This document shows, one piece after another, positions 17,221 to 23,797 of a DNA stretch of 50,535 nucleotides (positions are counted from its first letter, which is position 1; each line of letters starts with the position of its first letter). The notes under the pieces are model-generated. The model did no database searches. It was not told the DNA's origin and saw only the letters and a program-made list of their open reading frames with translations. Position numbers and translations under genes: made by a program. Source of the DNA: Pseudomonadota bacterium (GTDB lineage: Bacteria > Pseudomonadota > Alphaproteobacteria > Rhizobiales > Beijerinckiaceae); the NCBI GenBank assembly GCA_023423995.1, contig JAFAEL010000160.1, forward strand, positions 1 to 50,535, written 5' to 3'.

Positions 17221-17454
17221 TTCGATCCGATCCGAGCTTTCTCGTTGTCCCCTGGACGCCACGGTGGCTTAGGGCCAATCGGCATCCAAACGCAATTCGG
17301 CGCCCGAGGGCGCGATGCGGCGCGGCCAAGAACGCCGAAGGCCAAGCTTGGTTGCGTGCGCCTTTACCTTGTCTGCGCTTTCCGCGTGCAGACCGGCCCG
17401 CTCGTGCGTTCTCTCCGCCTGAGCTTTGCCTCCGCAAGCCCCTGGAGACAACCC

Positions 17455-17883
17455 ATGGTACGTACCCTTCTCGCCGCGGCCGCCGTGATGGCCGGCGCCG
17501 GCCCGGCCCTCGCCGGCGGCTATGGCTGCTACGGCGACTGCTATCGCCAGGCCTATGTGCCGGCACGCTACGGCACGCTGGTCGAGCCCACCGTCGTCCG
17601 GGCGCCGCGGACCTATGCCGCGGTCACGCCGCCCCAGTACACCACCATGACCGAGCGCGTCGCGATCCGGCCGCCGGGCCGGGTCTGGACCGTGAAGCGC
17701 GACGCCTATGGCCGGAAGATCGGCTGCTGGGTGGATGTGCCCGGCGAGTACCGGACGGTCACCCGCCGCGTGATGGTGCGCCCCGCGACGATCACCCCGA
17801 TCGCGCAGAGCACCGTGTGGGGCCTCGCGAGCCAGCCGGTCCTCGTCGAGCGGGCGCACCAGGCCTGGGTGCCGCTCGACTGA
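17455..17883 (+). CDS. Small exported protein with two Cys near the N-terminus, unknown function
   Basis: This 142-aa protein has a clear signal peptide ending at GPALAGG. The mature part starts with GGYGCYGDCYRQAYVPARYG, then shows repeated short Val/Thr/Pro-rich motifs such as TVVRAP and VRPATITPI. GCWVDVPGEYRTVTRRVMV is a recognisable internal unit. The codon use fits the genome. I recognise no named family; comparable secreted proteins are common and unnamed in this order. GGAGA lies about 9 bases upstream of the ATG. It is divergent from ppdK. A longer frame running through this region on the same strand is a shadow of ppdK. Confidence 0.7.
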   Translation: MVRTLLAAAAVMAGAGPALAGGYGCYGDCYRQAYVPARYGTLVEPTVVRAPRTYAAVTPPQYTTMTERVAIRPPGRVWTVKRDAYGRKIGCWVDVPGEYRTVTRRVMVRPATITPIAQSTVWGLASQPVLVERAHQAWVPLD

Positions 17884-17896
17884 CAGGAGCGGTCGC

Positions 17897-17921
17897 GGCC
17901 GCACTTTGCTAAGGTGCGGCC
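17897..17921 (+). repeat. Perfect inverted repeat between two small genes
   Basis: GGCCGCAC and GTGCGGCC form an 8-bp perfect repeat around a 9-base loop, 13 bases after the stop of the exported-protein gene and directly abutting the ATG of the next small frame. The 3' arm contains part of that frame's ribosome site (AAGGTG). It could be a terminator without T-run or a translation-blocking hairpin. Confidence 0.6.
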
Positions 17922-18107
17922 ATGGACGAGCGGGGACCCGAGCCGGAGGATTGGCGCGCACGCTACGGCGCGCTGATCGGCGTGATCTTCGCGGTCTGCC
18001 TCGCGCTCGGGGCGATCTGGATGATCGATCGGATGCGCACCTGGGCGGCGCTCGGCGATTGCGCCTTCACGCGCGCGCCGTCCTGCCGGGCCTTGATCAA
18101 GGACTGA
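17922..18107 (+). CDS. Small single-pass membrane protein, unknown function
   Basis: This 61-aa frame has one convincing transmembrane helix (residues about 17-34, GVIFAVCLALGAIWMI) flanked by acidic and basic residues, and two Cys in its tail. AAGGTG stands about 6 bases before the ATG. No family is recognised. It might be a chance frame, but the helix and the ribosome site favour a gene. It ends 45 bases before the sigma-54 promoter of the cyanate operon. Confidence 0.5.
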   Translation: MDERGPEPEDWRARYGALIGVIFAVCLALGAIWMIDRMRTWAALGDCAFTRAPSCRALIKD

Positions 18108-18151
18108 GCCGGCGGGCCCGGGCGGCCCGATCGTGCGGCAGCCCAAAAAAC

Positions 18152-18166
18152 TGGCACATCGGTTGC
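18152..18166 (+). promoter_or_regulatory. Sigma-54 (RpoN) promoter of the cyanate operon
   Basis: TGGCAC (18152-18157), five bases, then TTGC (18163-18166). GG and GC are separated by exactly ten bases, as required for -24/-12 elements. The match to the TGGCAC-N5-TTGC consensus is complete. Transcription should start at about 18178, giving a very short leader before the start codon at 18195. Confidence 0.85.
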
Positions 18167-18183
18167 GACTCGCGGGTCGCAAC
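18162..18183 (+). repeat. Perfect inverted repeat overlapping the -12 element of the cyanate promoter
   Basis: GTTGCGAC (18162-18169) and GTCGCAAC (18176-18183) surround a six-base loop. The left arm contains the -12 TTGC. The right arm ends three bases before the ribosome site GAGG. An operator covering the promoter or a leader hairpin are both possible. Confidence 0.7.
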
Positions 18184-18194
18184 ACGAGGTGCCG

Positions 18195-19553
18195 ATGTCG
18201 ACCTTCGACGATCCTTTCGATTCCTCCCGTTCCCTGAACCGGCGCGGCTGCTCCTGCGGCCGGCACGCGACCGAGGCCGAGCACGACGCCGTCCTGTCCT
18301 CGGAGGCCCGCGTCGGGCGCGTCGTCGAAGGCGCGCTCATGCGGGCGCTGTTCCCGCAGGACGCATCCCGCCGCGCCTTCCTGAAGGCCGTCGGTGCCCC
18401 GGCCGCGCTCGCGGCACTCTCCCAACTCTTCCCCGTCGGGACCGCGACGGAAGCCTTCGCCCAGGGCGCGCCCCTCGAGAAGAAGGACCTGAAGGTCGGC
18501 TTCATCCCGATCACCTGCGCGACGCCCATCATCATGGCGGCGCCGATGGGCTTCTATTCGAAGCAGGGGCTGAACGTCGAAGTCGTGAAGACGGCGGGCT
18601 GGGCGGTGATCCGCGACAAGACCCTGAACAAGGAATACGACGCCGCCCACATGCTCTCGCCCATGCCGCTGGCCATCACGGTCGGGGCGGGCTCGAACCC
18701 GGTGCCCTACGCGGTGCCGGCGATCGAGAACATCAACGGCCAGGCGATCACGCTGGCCATGAAGCACAAGGACAAGCGCGACCCGAAGAGCTGGAAGGGC
18801 TTCAAGTTCGCGGTGCCCTTCGACTACTCGATGCACAACTACCTGCTGCGCTACTACCTCGCGGAGCACGGCATCGACCCCGACACGGACGTGCAGATCC
18901 GAGCCGTGCCGCCGCCCGAAATGGTCGCCAACATGCGGGCCGACAACATCGACGGCTTCCTCGGGCCCGACCCCATGAACCAGCGCGCCGTCTATGACGG
19001 GGTCGGCTTCATCCACATCCTGTCGAAGGACATCTGGGAGGGGCATCCCTGCTGCGCCTTCGCGGCCTCGCGCGAGTTCATCACGGCGATGCCGAACACC
19101 TATGCGGCGCTCCTACGGGCGATCATCGACGCGACCGCCTACGCGTCCAAGGCTGAGAACCGCAAGGAGATCTCTGCCGCCATCGCGCCCGCGAACTACC
19201 TGAACCAGCCGCAGATCGTGGTGGAGCAGGTGCTGACCGGCACCTTCGCGGACGGGCTCGGCCAGGTGCAGAAGGTGCCCAACCGCGCCGATTTCGACGC
19301 CTTCCCGTGGGAGAGTTTCGCCGTCTGGATGCTGACCCAGATGAAGCGCTGGGGCCAGATCAAGGGCGACGTCGACTACGCGGCGATCGCCCGCCAGGTC
19401 TACCTCGCGACCGACGCCCAGAAGCTGATGGAGCAGCAGGGGCTCACGGCGCCGAAGGCGACCACCAAGACCTTCTCGGTGATGGGCAAGAGCTTCGATC
19501 CGGCCAAGCCCGAGGACTACCTCGCCTCCTTCGCCATCAAGCGGGCGTCTTGA
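18195..19553 (+). CDS. cynA: Cyanate/nitrate-type ABC transporter binding protein with a Tat signal (CynA/NrtA family)
   Basis: This 452-aa exported binding protein is of the CmpA/NrtA family. The N-terminal region is unusual: about 55 residues precede a twin-arginine signal SRRAFLK and include RRGCSCGRH. The mature part starts KKDLKVGFIPITCATPIIMA, with CAAFAASREF-like binding blocks and KTFSVMGKSFDPAKPEDYL at the end. Because the operon ends in cyanase, cyanate is the likely ligand, though nitrate-like ligands remain possible. The ATG at 18195 is preferred over a GTG two codons earlier because GAGG lies at the right distance. A sigma-54 promoter stands upstream. Confidence 0.85.
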   Translation: MSTFDDPFDSSRSLNRRGCSCGRHATEAEHDAVLSSEARVGRVVEGALMRALFPQDASRRAFLKAVGAPAALAALSQLFPVGTATEAFAQGAPLEKKDLKVGFIPITCATPIIMAAPMGFYSKQGLNVEVVKTAGWAVIRDKTLNKEYDAAHMLSPMPLAITVGAGSNPVPYAVPAIENINGQAITLAMKHKDKRDPKSWKGFKFAVPFDYSMHNYLLRYYLAEHGIDPDTDVQIRAVPPPEMVANMRADNIDGFLGPDPMNQRAVYDGVGFIHILSKDIWEGHPCCAFAASREFITAMPNTYAALLRAIIDATAYASKAENRKEISAAIAPANYLNQPQIVVEQVLTGTFADGLGQVQKVPNRADFDAFPWESFAVWMLTQMKRWGQIKGDVDYAAIARQVYLATDAQKLMEQQGLTAPKATTKTFSVMGKSFDPAKPEDYLASFAIKRAS

Positions 19554-19608
19554 TGGTCCGTCGTTCCGGGCCCGGCGCCCCCGCGCCGGCCCGGACTGAG
19601 GTAAGCCG

Positions 19609-20097
19609 ATGACCGATCCCGCTCCCGCCGAGGCACCCCGCCCGCCGCTGCCGCCCTTCACGCCGGAGGCCGCCGCCCAGAAGGCGCGGGGCGCAGAGGA
19701 TGCCTGGAACACGCGCGATCCCGCGAAGGTCGCGCTCGCCTATACGCCAGACAGCCGGTGGCGGAACCGGGCGGAGTTCTTCTCCGGCCGGGATGCCATC
19801 GAAGCCTTTCTCGCGCGCAAATGGGCGCGCGAGCTGGACTATCGGCTGATCAAGGAGGTCTGGGCCTTCGAAGGCGACCGGATCGCCGTCCGCTTCGCCT
19901 ACGAGTGGCACGACGATAGCGGCAACTGGTTCCGCTCCTACGGCAACGAGAACTGGGCCTTCGCCGGGGACGGGCGCATGCGCGAGCGCCACGCCAGCAT
20001 CAACGACGTGCCGATCACCGGGGCCGACCGCCTGTTCCACTGGCCGCTCGGCCCACGGCCGGCGGATCACCCCGGCCTCACGGAGCTCGGATTGTGA
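19609..20097 (+). CDS. DUF1348 (NTF2-like) protein in the cyanate operon
   Basis: This 162-aa protein is of the DUF1348 family, a nuclear-transport-factor-2-like alpha+beta cone fold. The blocks [39 protein letters not shown] and YGNENWAF are typical. NTF2-like proteins bind small molecules or act as simple enzymes, but this family has no function I can name. It lies 55 bases after cynA and before the permease on the same strand, inside the cyanate operon, which suggests a role linked to cyanate or a derivative such as carbamate. That link is an inference. Confidence 0.85.
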   Translation: MTDPAPAEAPRPPLPPFTPEAAAQKARGAEDAWNTRDPAKVALAYTPDSRWRNRAEFFSGRDAIEAFLARKWARELDYRLIKEVWAFEGDRIAVRFAYEWHDDSGNWFRSYGNENWAFAGDGRMRERHASINDVPITGADRLFHWPLGPRPADHPGLTELGL

Positions 20098-20112
20098 GCA
20101 GCGCAGCGCCAC

Positions 20113-20259
20113 CTTCTCCCCGCTTGCGGGGAGAAGTCGAGCGACGCGGAACGCGTCGGCCGGATGAGGGGCGTTGCATCTCCGAGACCAGGGCTCGGCT
20201 GCCCCTCACCCGGTCGCGCCAATGCGCGACTCGACCTCTCCCCGTTGCACGGGGAGAGG
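20113..20259. repeat. Palindromic intergenic element 1 (two long hairpins) inside the cyanate operon
   Basis: The 175-base gap between the DUF1348 gene and the permease holds two hairpins: CTTCTCCCCGC-TT-GCGGGGAGAAG (20113-20136) and CCTCTCCCCGT-TGC-ACGGGGAGAGG (20235-20259). The sequence between them is itself roughly symmetric, with GGATGAGGGGC on one side and GCCCCTCACCC on the other. The layout is that of the palindromic intergenic repeats seen in many alphaproteobacterial genomes. Copies elsewhere in this genome cannot be checked here. Confidence 0.75.
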
Positions 20260-20272
20260 CGGAGCCATTCCG

Positions 20273-21112
20273 ATGACCGCATCCCCCCGCCTCCAATCCC
20301 TCGCCGTCTCGGCCCTGATCCTCGCCGTGTTCCTGGCGCTCTGGCAGATCGGCGTCAGCGGCTCCGGGCCGACCCAGCAGATGGATCCCGAATACGCCAA
20401 GCTGATGGGCGCGACCGCGACGGAGGGGAAATCGGCGATGCCCGGCCCGCTGGATGTCGGGCGCACGATTTGGGGGCACATCAGGGATCCGTTCTACGAC
20501 AGGGGGTCGAACGACAAGGGGATCGGGATCCAGCTCGCCCATTCGATCGCCCGGGTCGGACTGGGCTACCTGCTGGCGGTCCTCGTCGCCATTCCGATCG
20601 GGTTCCTGATCGGCATGTCGCCGCTGATGAGCCGCGCGCTCGACCCGTATATCCAGCTGCTGAAGCCGGTCTCGCCGCTCGCCTGGATGCCGCTCGCCCT
20701 CTACACGATCAAGGACAGCGGCATCTCGGCCATCTTCGTCATCTTCATCTGCTCGCTCTGGCCGATGCTCATCAACACGGCCTTCGGGGTCGCGAGCGTG
20801 CGGCGCGAATGGCTGAACGTCGCGCGGACGCTGGAGGTCGGGCCGCTCCGGCGCGCCTTCACGGTGATCCTGCCGGCCGCGGCGCCCACGATCCTGACCG
20901 GCATGCGGATCTCCATCGGCATCGCCTGGCTCGTGATCGTCGCGGCCGAGATGCTCGTCGGCGGAACAGGCATCGGCTACTTCGTCTGGAACGAGTGGAA
21001 CAACCTCAGCATCACCAATGTGATCACGTCGATCCTGGTGATCGGGCTCGTCGGCATGGTGCTGGATCAGCTGCTCGCCCAGGCGCAGCGCCTCGTGACC
21101 TTCCCGGAGTGA
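20273..21112 (+). CDS. cynB: Cyanate/nitrate-type ABC transporter permease (CynB/NrtB family)
   Basis: This 279-aa inner-membrane protein has about six transmembrane segments. It is of the binding-protein-dependent permease family, with the EAA-type loop around EWLNVARTLEVGPLRRAFTVILPAAAPTI (about residues 178-206). The N-terminal helix is VSALILAVFLALWQIG. An in-frame ATG 99 bases upstream would start inside the palindromic element, so the ATG at 20273 is preferred. It lies five bases before the ATPase gene. It would form the membrane channel for the cynA protein. Confidence 0.87.
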   Translation: MTASPRLQSLAVSALILAVFLALWQIGVSGSGPTQQMDPEYAKLMGATATEGKSAMPGPLDVGRTIWGHIRDPFYDRGSNDKGIGIQLAHSIARVGLGYLLAVLVAIPIGFLIGMSPLMSRALDPYIQLLKPVSPLAWMPLALYTIKDSGISAIFVIFICSLWPMLINTAFGVASVRREWLNVARTLEVGPLRRAFTVILPAAAPTILTGMRISIGIAWLVIVAAEMLVGGTGIGYFVWNEWNNLSITNVITSILVIGLVGMVLDQLLAQAQRLVTFPE

Positions 21113-21117
21113 GCGGC

Positions 21118-22011
21118 GTGGACGACAGGCTTATCTCCATCGAGGGAACCGCGAAGCGCTACCCGGCCAAGGGGGGCGGCCAGACGACGATCTTCGAAGA
21201 CCTCTGGTTGCGCGTCGGGCGCGGCGAGTTCGTCTGCGTCATCGGCCATTCGGGCTGCGGCAAGACCACGGTCCTCAACATCCTGGCCGGGCTCGACGAA
21301 CCATCCGCCGGCGCCGTCATCGTCGACGGGCGGGAGATCGCCGGCCCCTCGCTCGACCGCGCCGTCATCTTCCAGGGCCACGCCCTGCTGCCGTGGAAGA
21401 CGGTTCTCGGCAATGTCGCCTATGCGGTCGCCTCGCGCTGGCGGAAGGCCTCGAAGGCCGAGATCGAGTCCCGCGCCCGGGCCGCCATCGCCAAGGTCGG
21501 CCTGGCGGGCTCGGAGAACAAGCGCCCGGCGGAGCTTTCCGGCGGCATGAAGCAGCGCGTCGGCATCGCCCGCGCGCTGGCGATCGAGCCCAAGATCCTG
21601 CTCATGGACGAGCCGTTCTCGGCGCTCGATGCCCTGACGCGCGGCACCCTGCAGGAGGAGGCGCGCCGCATCTGCCGCGAGACCGGGCAGACCGTCTACA
21701 TGATCACCCACGATGTCGACGAGGCGATCTACCTCGCCGACAAGATCGTGCTGATGACGAACGGTCCCGGCGCGCGCATCGCCGAGATCGTCGTGAACCC
21801 CCTGCCCGTCGACCGTCGCCAGGGCGAGATCCACCACGACCCGCACTACTACGCCATCCGCAACCACCTGATCGACTTCCTGGTCTCGCGCTCGAAGACG
21901 TTTCGGGACGCCCCGCCGGCCGGCTACGATCCCCGCCACCCGCCGGTGGTGCGACTGGATGGCGGGGCGGAGCCTGCACCGAGGACAGCAGTCGCAAGCC
22001 GGGCGGCGTGA
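21118..22011 (+). CDS. cynD: Cyanate/nitrate-type ABC transporter ATPase (CynD/NrtD family)
   Basis: This 297-aa cytoplasmic ATPase has Walker A GHSGCGKTT, a Q-loop FQGHALLPWKT, the signature LSGGMKQRVGIARALA, Walker B ILLMDEPFSALDAL and the switch histidine in MITHDVDEA. The family is that of nitrate, sulfonate and taurine importers. The GTG start at 21118 follows GGAG and lies five bases after the permease stop, so coupling is likely. The C-terminal 45 residues are Pro/Ala-rich and variable. The cognate partners are cynA and cynB. Confidence 0.88.
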   Translation: MDDRLISIEGTAKRYPAKGGGQTTIFEDLWLRVGRGEFVCVIGHSGCGKTTVLNILAGLDEPSAGAVIVDGREIAGPSLDRAVIFQGHALLPWKTVLGNVAYAVASRWRKASKAEIESRARAAIAKVGLAGSENKRPAELSGGMKQRVGIARALAIEPKILLMDEPFSALDALTRGTLQEEARRICRETGQTVYMITHDVDEAIYLADKIVLMTNGPGARIAEIVVNPLPVDRRQGEIHHDPHYYAIRNHLIDFLVSRSKTFRDAPPAGYDPRHPPVVRLDGGAEPAPRTAVASRAA

Positions 22012-22023
22012 CCGCGCTCGTTT

Positions 22024-22181
22024 CGCCGGGACCGTGCAGTCCCGGCGCAACCGGGCGGGACGGTGGAGGGGGCGGTGCACCGCCCTTCCCTGTTCGCCTC
22101 CGAGCCGCACACGCATCGAGAAGCCCTGTCGCCCCCTCCACCGCCCTGCGGGCGGTTCCCCTCCCCCGCTCGCGGGGGAGG
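22024..22181. repeat. Palindromic intergenic element 2 (nested inverted repeats) inside the cyanate operon
   Basis: The 194-base gap before cyanase holds several nested perfect palindromes: CGCCGGGAC/GTCCCGGCG (22024-22047), a 14-bp repeat CGGTGGAGGGGGCG (22061-22074) paired with 22130-22143 across 55 bases, GGCGGTGCACCGCC (22071-22084), CCGCCC-TGC-GGGCGG (22141-22155) and CCTCCCCCGC-TC-GCGGGGGAGG (22160-22181). It differs in sequence from element 1. Such structure could protect or divide the mRNA. Confidence 0.75.
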
Positions 22182-22205
22182 ACCCACACCCCAAGGAGAG
22201 CACCC

Positions 22206-22694
22206 ATGAAACGCGAAGAGCTCACCGAGAAGATCCTCGACATCAAGCGCGAGAAGGGCTGGACCTGGCGCCACATCTGCGATGAGATCGGCGGCATGTC
22301 GGACGTGCTGATCGTCGGCGCGCTGCTCGGCCAGATGAAGCTGGTGAAACCGCAGGCCGCCAAGGCCGCCGAGCTGTTCGGCCTCACCAAGGCCGAGGAG
22401 GCGATGCTGAACGAGATCCCCTACCGCGGCACCGGCACCCCCATGCCGCCGACGGACCCTCTCATCTACCGCTTCTACGAGATGGTGATGGTCAACGGCC
22501 CCGCCTGGAAGGAGCTCATCCAGGAGGAGTTCGGCGACGGCATCATGTCGGCCATCGACTTCGACATCACCTTCGCGCGCGAGGCCAACCCGAAGGGCGA
22601 CCGCGTCCGCATCTCCATGTCGGGCAAATTCCTGCCGTACAAATATTACGGCAACCAGCAGGGCATCCCGGATTACGGCTTCAAGGAAGAATAG
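22206..22694 (+). CDS. cynS: Cyanate hydratase (cyanase)
   Basis: This 162-aa enzyme converts cyanate and bicarbonate to carbamate and CO2; carbamate then decays to ammonia and CO2. The N-terminal helical DNA-binding-like domain is followed by the catalytic domain. Residues matching the E. coli active site are visible: Arg and Glu in IYRFYEMV (about R89, E92) and Ser in GIMSAIDFD (about S115). AAGGAG lies 8 bases before the ATG. It is the last gene of the operon, separated from cynD by the palindromic element. A hairpin follows it. Confidence 0.95.
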   Translation: MKREELTEKILDIKREKGWTWRHICDEIGGMSDVLIVGALLGQMKLVKPQAAKAAELFGLTKAEEAMLNEIPYRGTGTPMPPTDPLIYRFYEMVMVNGPAWKELIQEEFGDGIMSAIDFDITFAREANPKGDRVRISMSGKFLPYKYYGNQQGIPDYGFKEE

Positions 22695-22728
22695 GAGCGG
22701 CGCCGCCCCACCTCTAGCGGCCGAGCCC

Positions 22729-22746
22729 CCGGGCCGAACGGCCCGG
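22729..22746 (+). terminator. Hairpin after cyanase, possible terminator
   Basis: CCGGGCC and GGCCCGG form a perfect 7-bp stem with a GAAC loop, 34 bases after the cynS stop. There is no T-run, so it is only a candidate. It also lies just beyond the end of the convergent small exported-protein gene. Confidence 0.45.
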
Positions 22747-22769
22747 CCAGCCTTCCTTGAGCCGCGGGA

Positions 22770-23102
22770 TCAATTCCCGGCCGGCGCGATGCGACATCCT
22801 TCGCGCATGAGGGCGAGATCAGGGTCCCTGCTGAAGCTGTAGAAGCCGTAGGGATCGCCGCTGCTCGTGCCGAGCGCGATATCGTGCGGCTCGCAGGCCG
22901 GGGCCGCACCCCGATCGGCGGGATCGCTGCCCTGCACCGTGATGCCACCGGCGTACACCGCGACCGGTGGAGGCCCCGAATCCTGCGCGAAAGCCGTTGC
23001 GGCAAGCACAAGCGCGAGCCCCACAAGCGCTGCCGCTGTCAAGATCCTGCCGTCGCTTCCCAGAAGATCCGAGCGCGGGGGAAGGTCTGAATCCGTCCTC
23101 AT
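22770..23102 (-). CDS. Small exported protein divergent from an ECF sigma gene, unknown function
   Basis: This 110-aa protein has a signal peptide or anchor (ILTAAALVGLALVLAATAFAQD). The mature part contains two Cys (AACEP-like APACEPHDIA and MREGCRIAPAGN) and a GDPYGFYSFSRDP block. The ATG at 23102 has a strong ribosome site GGAAGGAG; an upstream in-frame ATG has none. I recognise no family. It is transcribed away from the sigma gene, and the shared 170-base region suggests that it may be a target of that sigma factor. That is an inference from position alone. Confidence 0.65.
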   Translation of the reverse strand: MRTDSDLPPRSDLLGSDGRILTAAALVGLALVLAATAFAQDSGPPPVAVYAGGITVQGSDPADRGAAPACEPHDIALGTSSGDPYGFYSFSRDPDLALMREGCRIAPAGN

Positions 23103-23218
23103 CGTGCGGCTCCTTCCGACTTCTCTCCGAAGTCGAAAGCAAGACCTGTCGGCAGAGAGCCGAAATTCCCTCATCAGAATGCTTTTATTTTTGTTCTTGC
23201 CGGGAATAATGGGCCGGC

Positions 23219-23269
23219 CCAGACGGTCAATTAGGACTGTCCGTCTGGCCTCCTGCAGCCTCGGAGGCC
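23219..23269 (+). promoter_or_regulatory. Two inverted repeats in the leader of the ECF sigma gene, one covering its ribosome site
   Basis: CCAGACGG/CCGTCTGG (23219-23248, 14-base loop) is followed by GGCCTCC/GGAGGCC (23247-23269, 9-base loop). The right arm of the second includes GGAGG, the ribosome site of the GTG start at 23273. The two share two bases. Upstream, GGAATAA at 23203-23209 could be the -35 of an ECF-type promoter. Translational control or an operator are both possible. Confidence 0.5.
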
Positions 23270-23272
23270 GCG

Positions 23273-23797
23273 GTGACGGGAGACGAGTCGAAATTCGGGG
23301 AGGTCGCCGTCCCCCATCTCGCCGACGGCTTCGCCCTGGCGCGCTGGATAACGGGCAACAACGTCGACGCCGAGGATGTGGTGCAGGAGGCTTCGCTACG
23401 TGCCTTCCGAGGTATCCAGGGCTACGCGGGCGGCAACGCCCGGGCGTGGTTTCTCACCATCGTCCGCAACACCGCTTACTCCTGGCTCAGGAAGAACCGG
23501 CCGGCCGAGATCATCAGCATCGGCGACCTGGAAACCCTTGAATACCGCGCTACGGAGCAGAGCGGAGGCAATGACGGCTCATCCCTCGCCTCGCCCGAGC
23601 GCATCGATTTCATCGAACTGCAGAGCGCGATCATGAGCCTGCCGGCGGCATTCCGCGAGACGCTGATCCTGCGCGAGCTTCACGGGCTCGACTACCGCGA
23701 GATCGCGTCCGTCACGGCCGTGCCTGTCGGCACGGTGATGTCACGCCTGGCCCGGGCACGCCGCCGGCTGTTCGACGAGCTCACAAGGGACGAATGA
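23273..23797 (+). CDS. ECF-type RNA polymerase sigma factor
   Basis: This 174-aa protein has region 2 (residues about 10-75, with AEDVVQEASLRAFRGI and ARAWFLTIVRNTAYSWLR) and region 4 (about 120-170, with LPAAFRETLILRELHGLDYREIA and GTVMSRLARARRRL). Length and layout are those of an ECF sigma factor. It starts with GTG at 23273, and GGAGG lies 5 bases upstream inside a hairpin. Its stop overlaps the start of the next gene by four bases (ATGA), the usual arrangement of a sigma and its anti-sigma. Confidence 0.92.
   Translation: MTGDESKFGEVAVPHLADGFALARWITGNNVDAEDVVQEASLRAFRGIQGYAGGNARAWFLTIVRNTAYSWLRKNRPAEIISIGDLETLEYRATEQSGGNDGSSLASPERIDFIELQSAIMSLPAAFRETLILRELHGLDYREIASVTAVPVGTVMSRLARARRRLFDELTRDE

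Noticed and set aside
14209..17883. A 1224-codon open frame on the plus strand
   Set aside because: Its larger part is the antisense shadow of ppdK, with an Arg/Asp/Leu-rich composition lacking any domain. Only the last 142 codons form a real gene, which has its own signal peptide and start.
17897..17921. The GCAC/GTGC repeat as an NtrC binding site for the cyn promoter
   Set aside because: The half-sites are nine bases apart, whereas known NtrC sites have about seven, and it lies over 230 bases from the promoter. It is better read as a hairpin.
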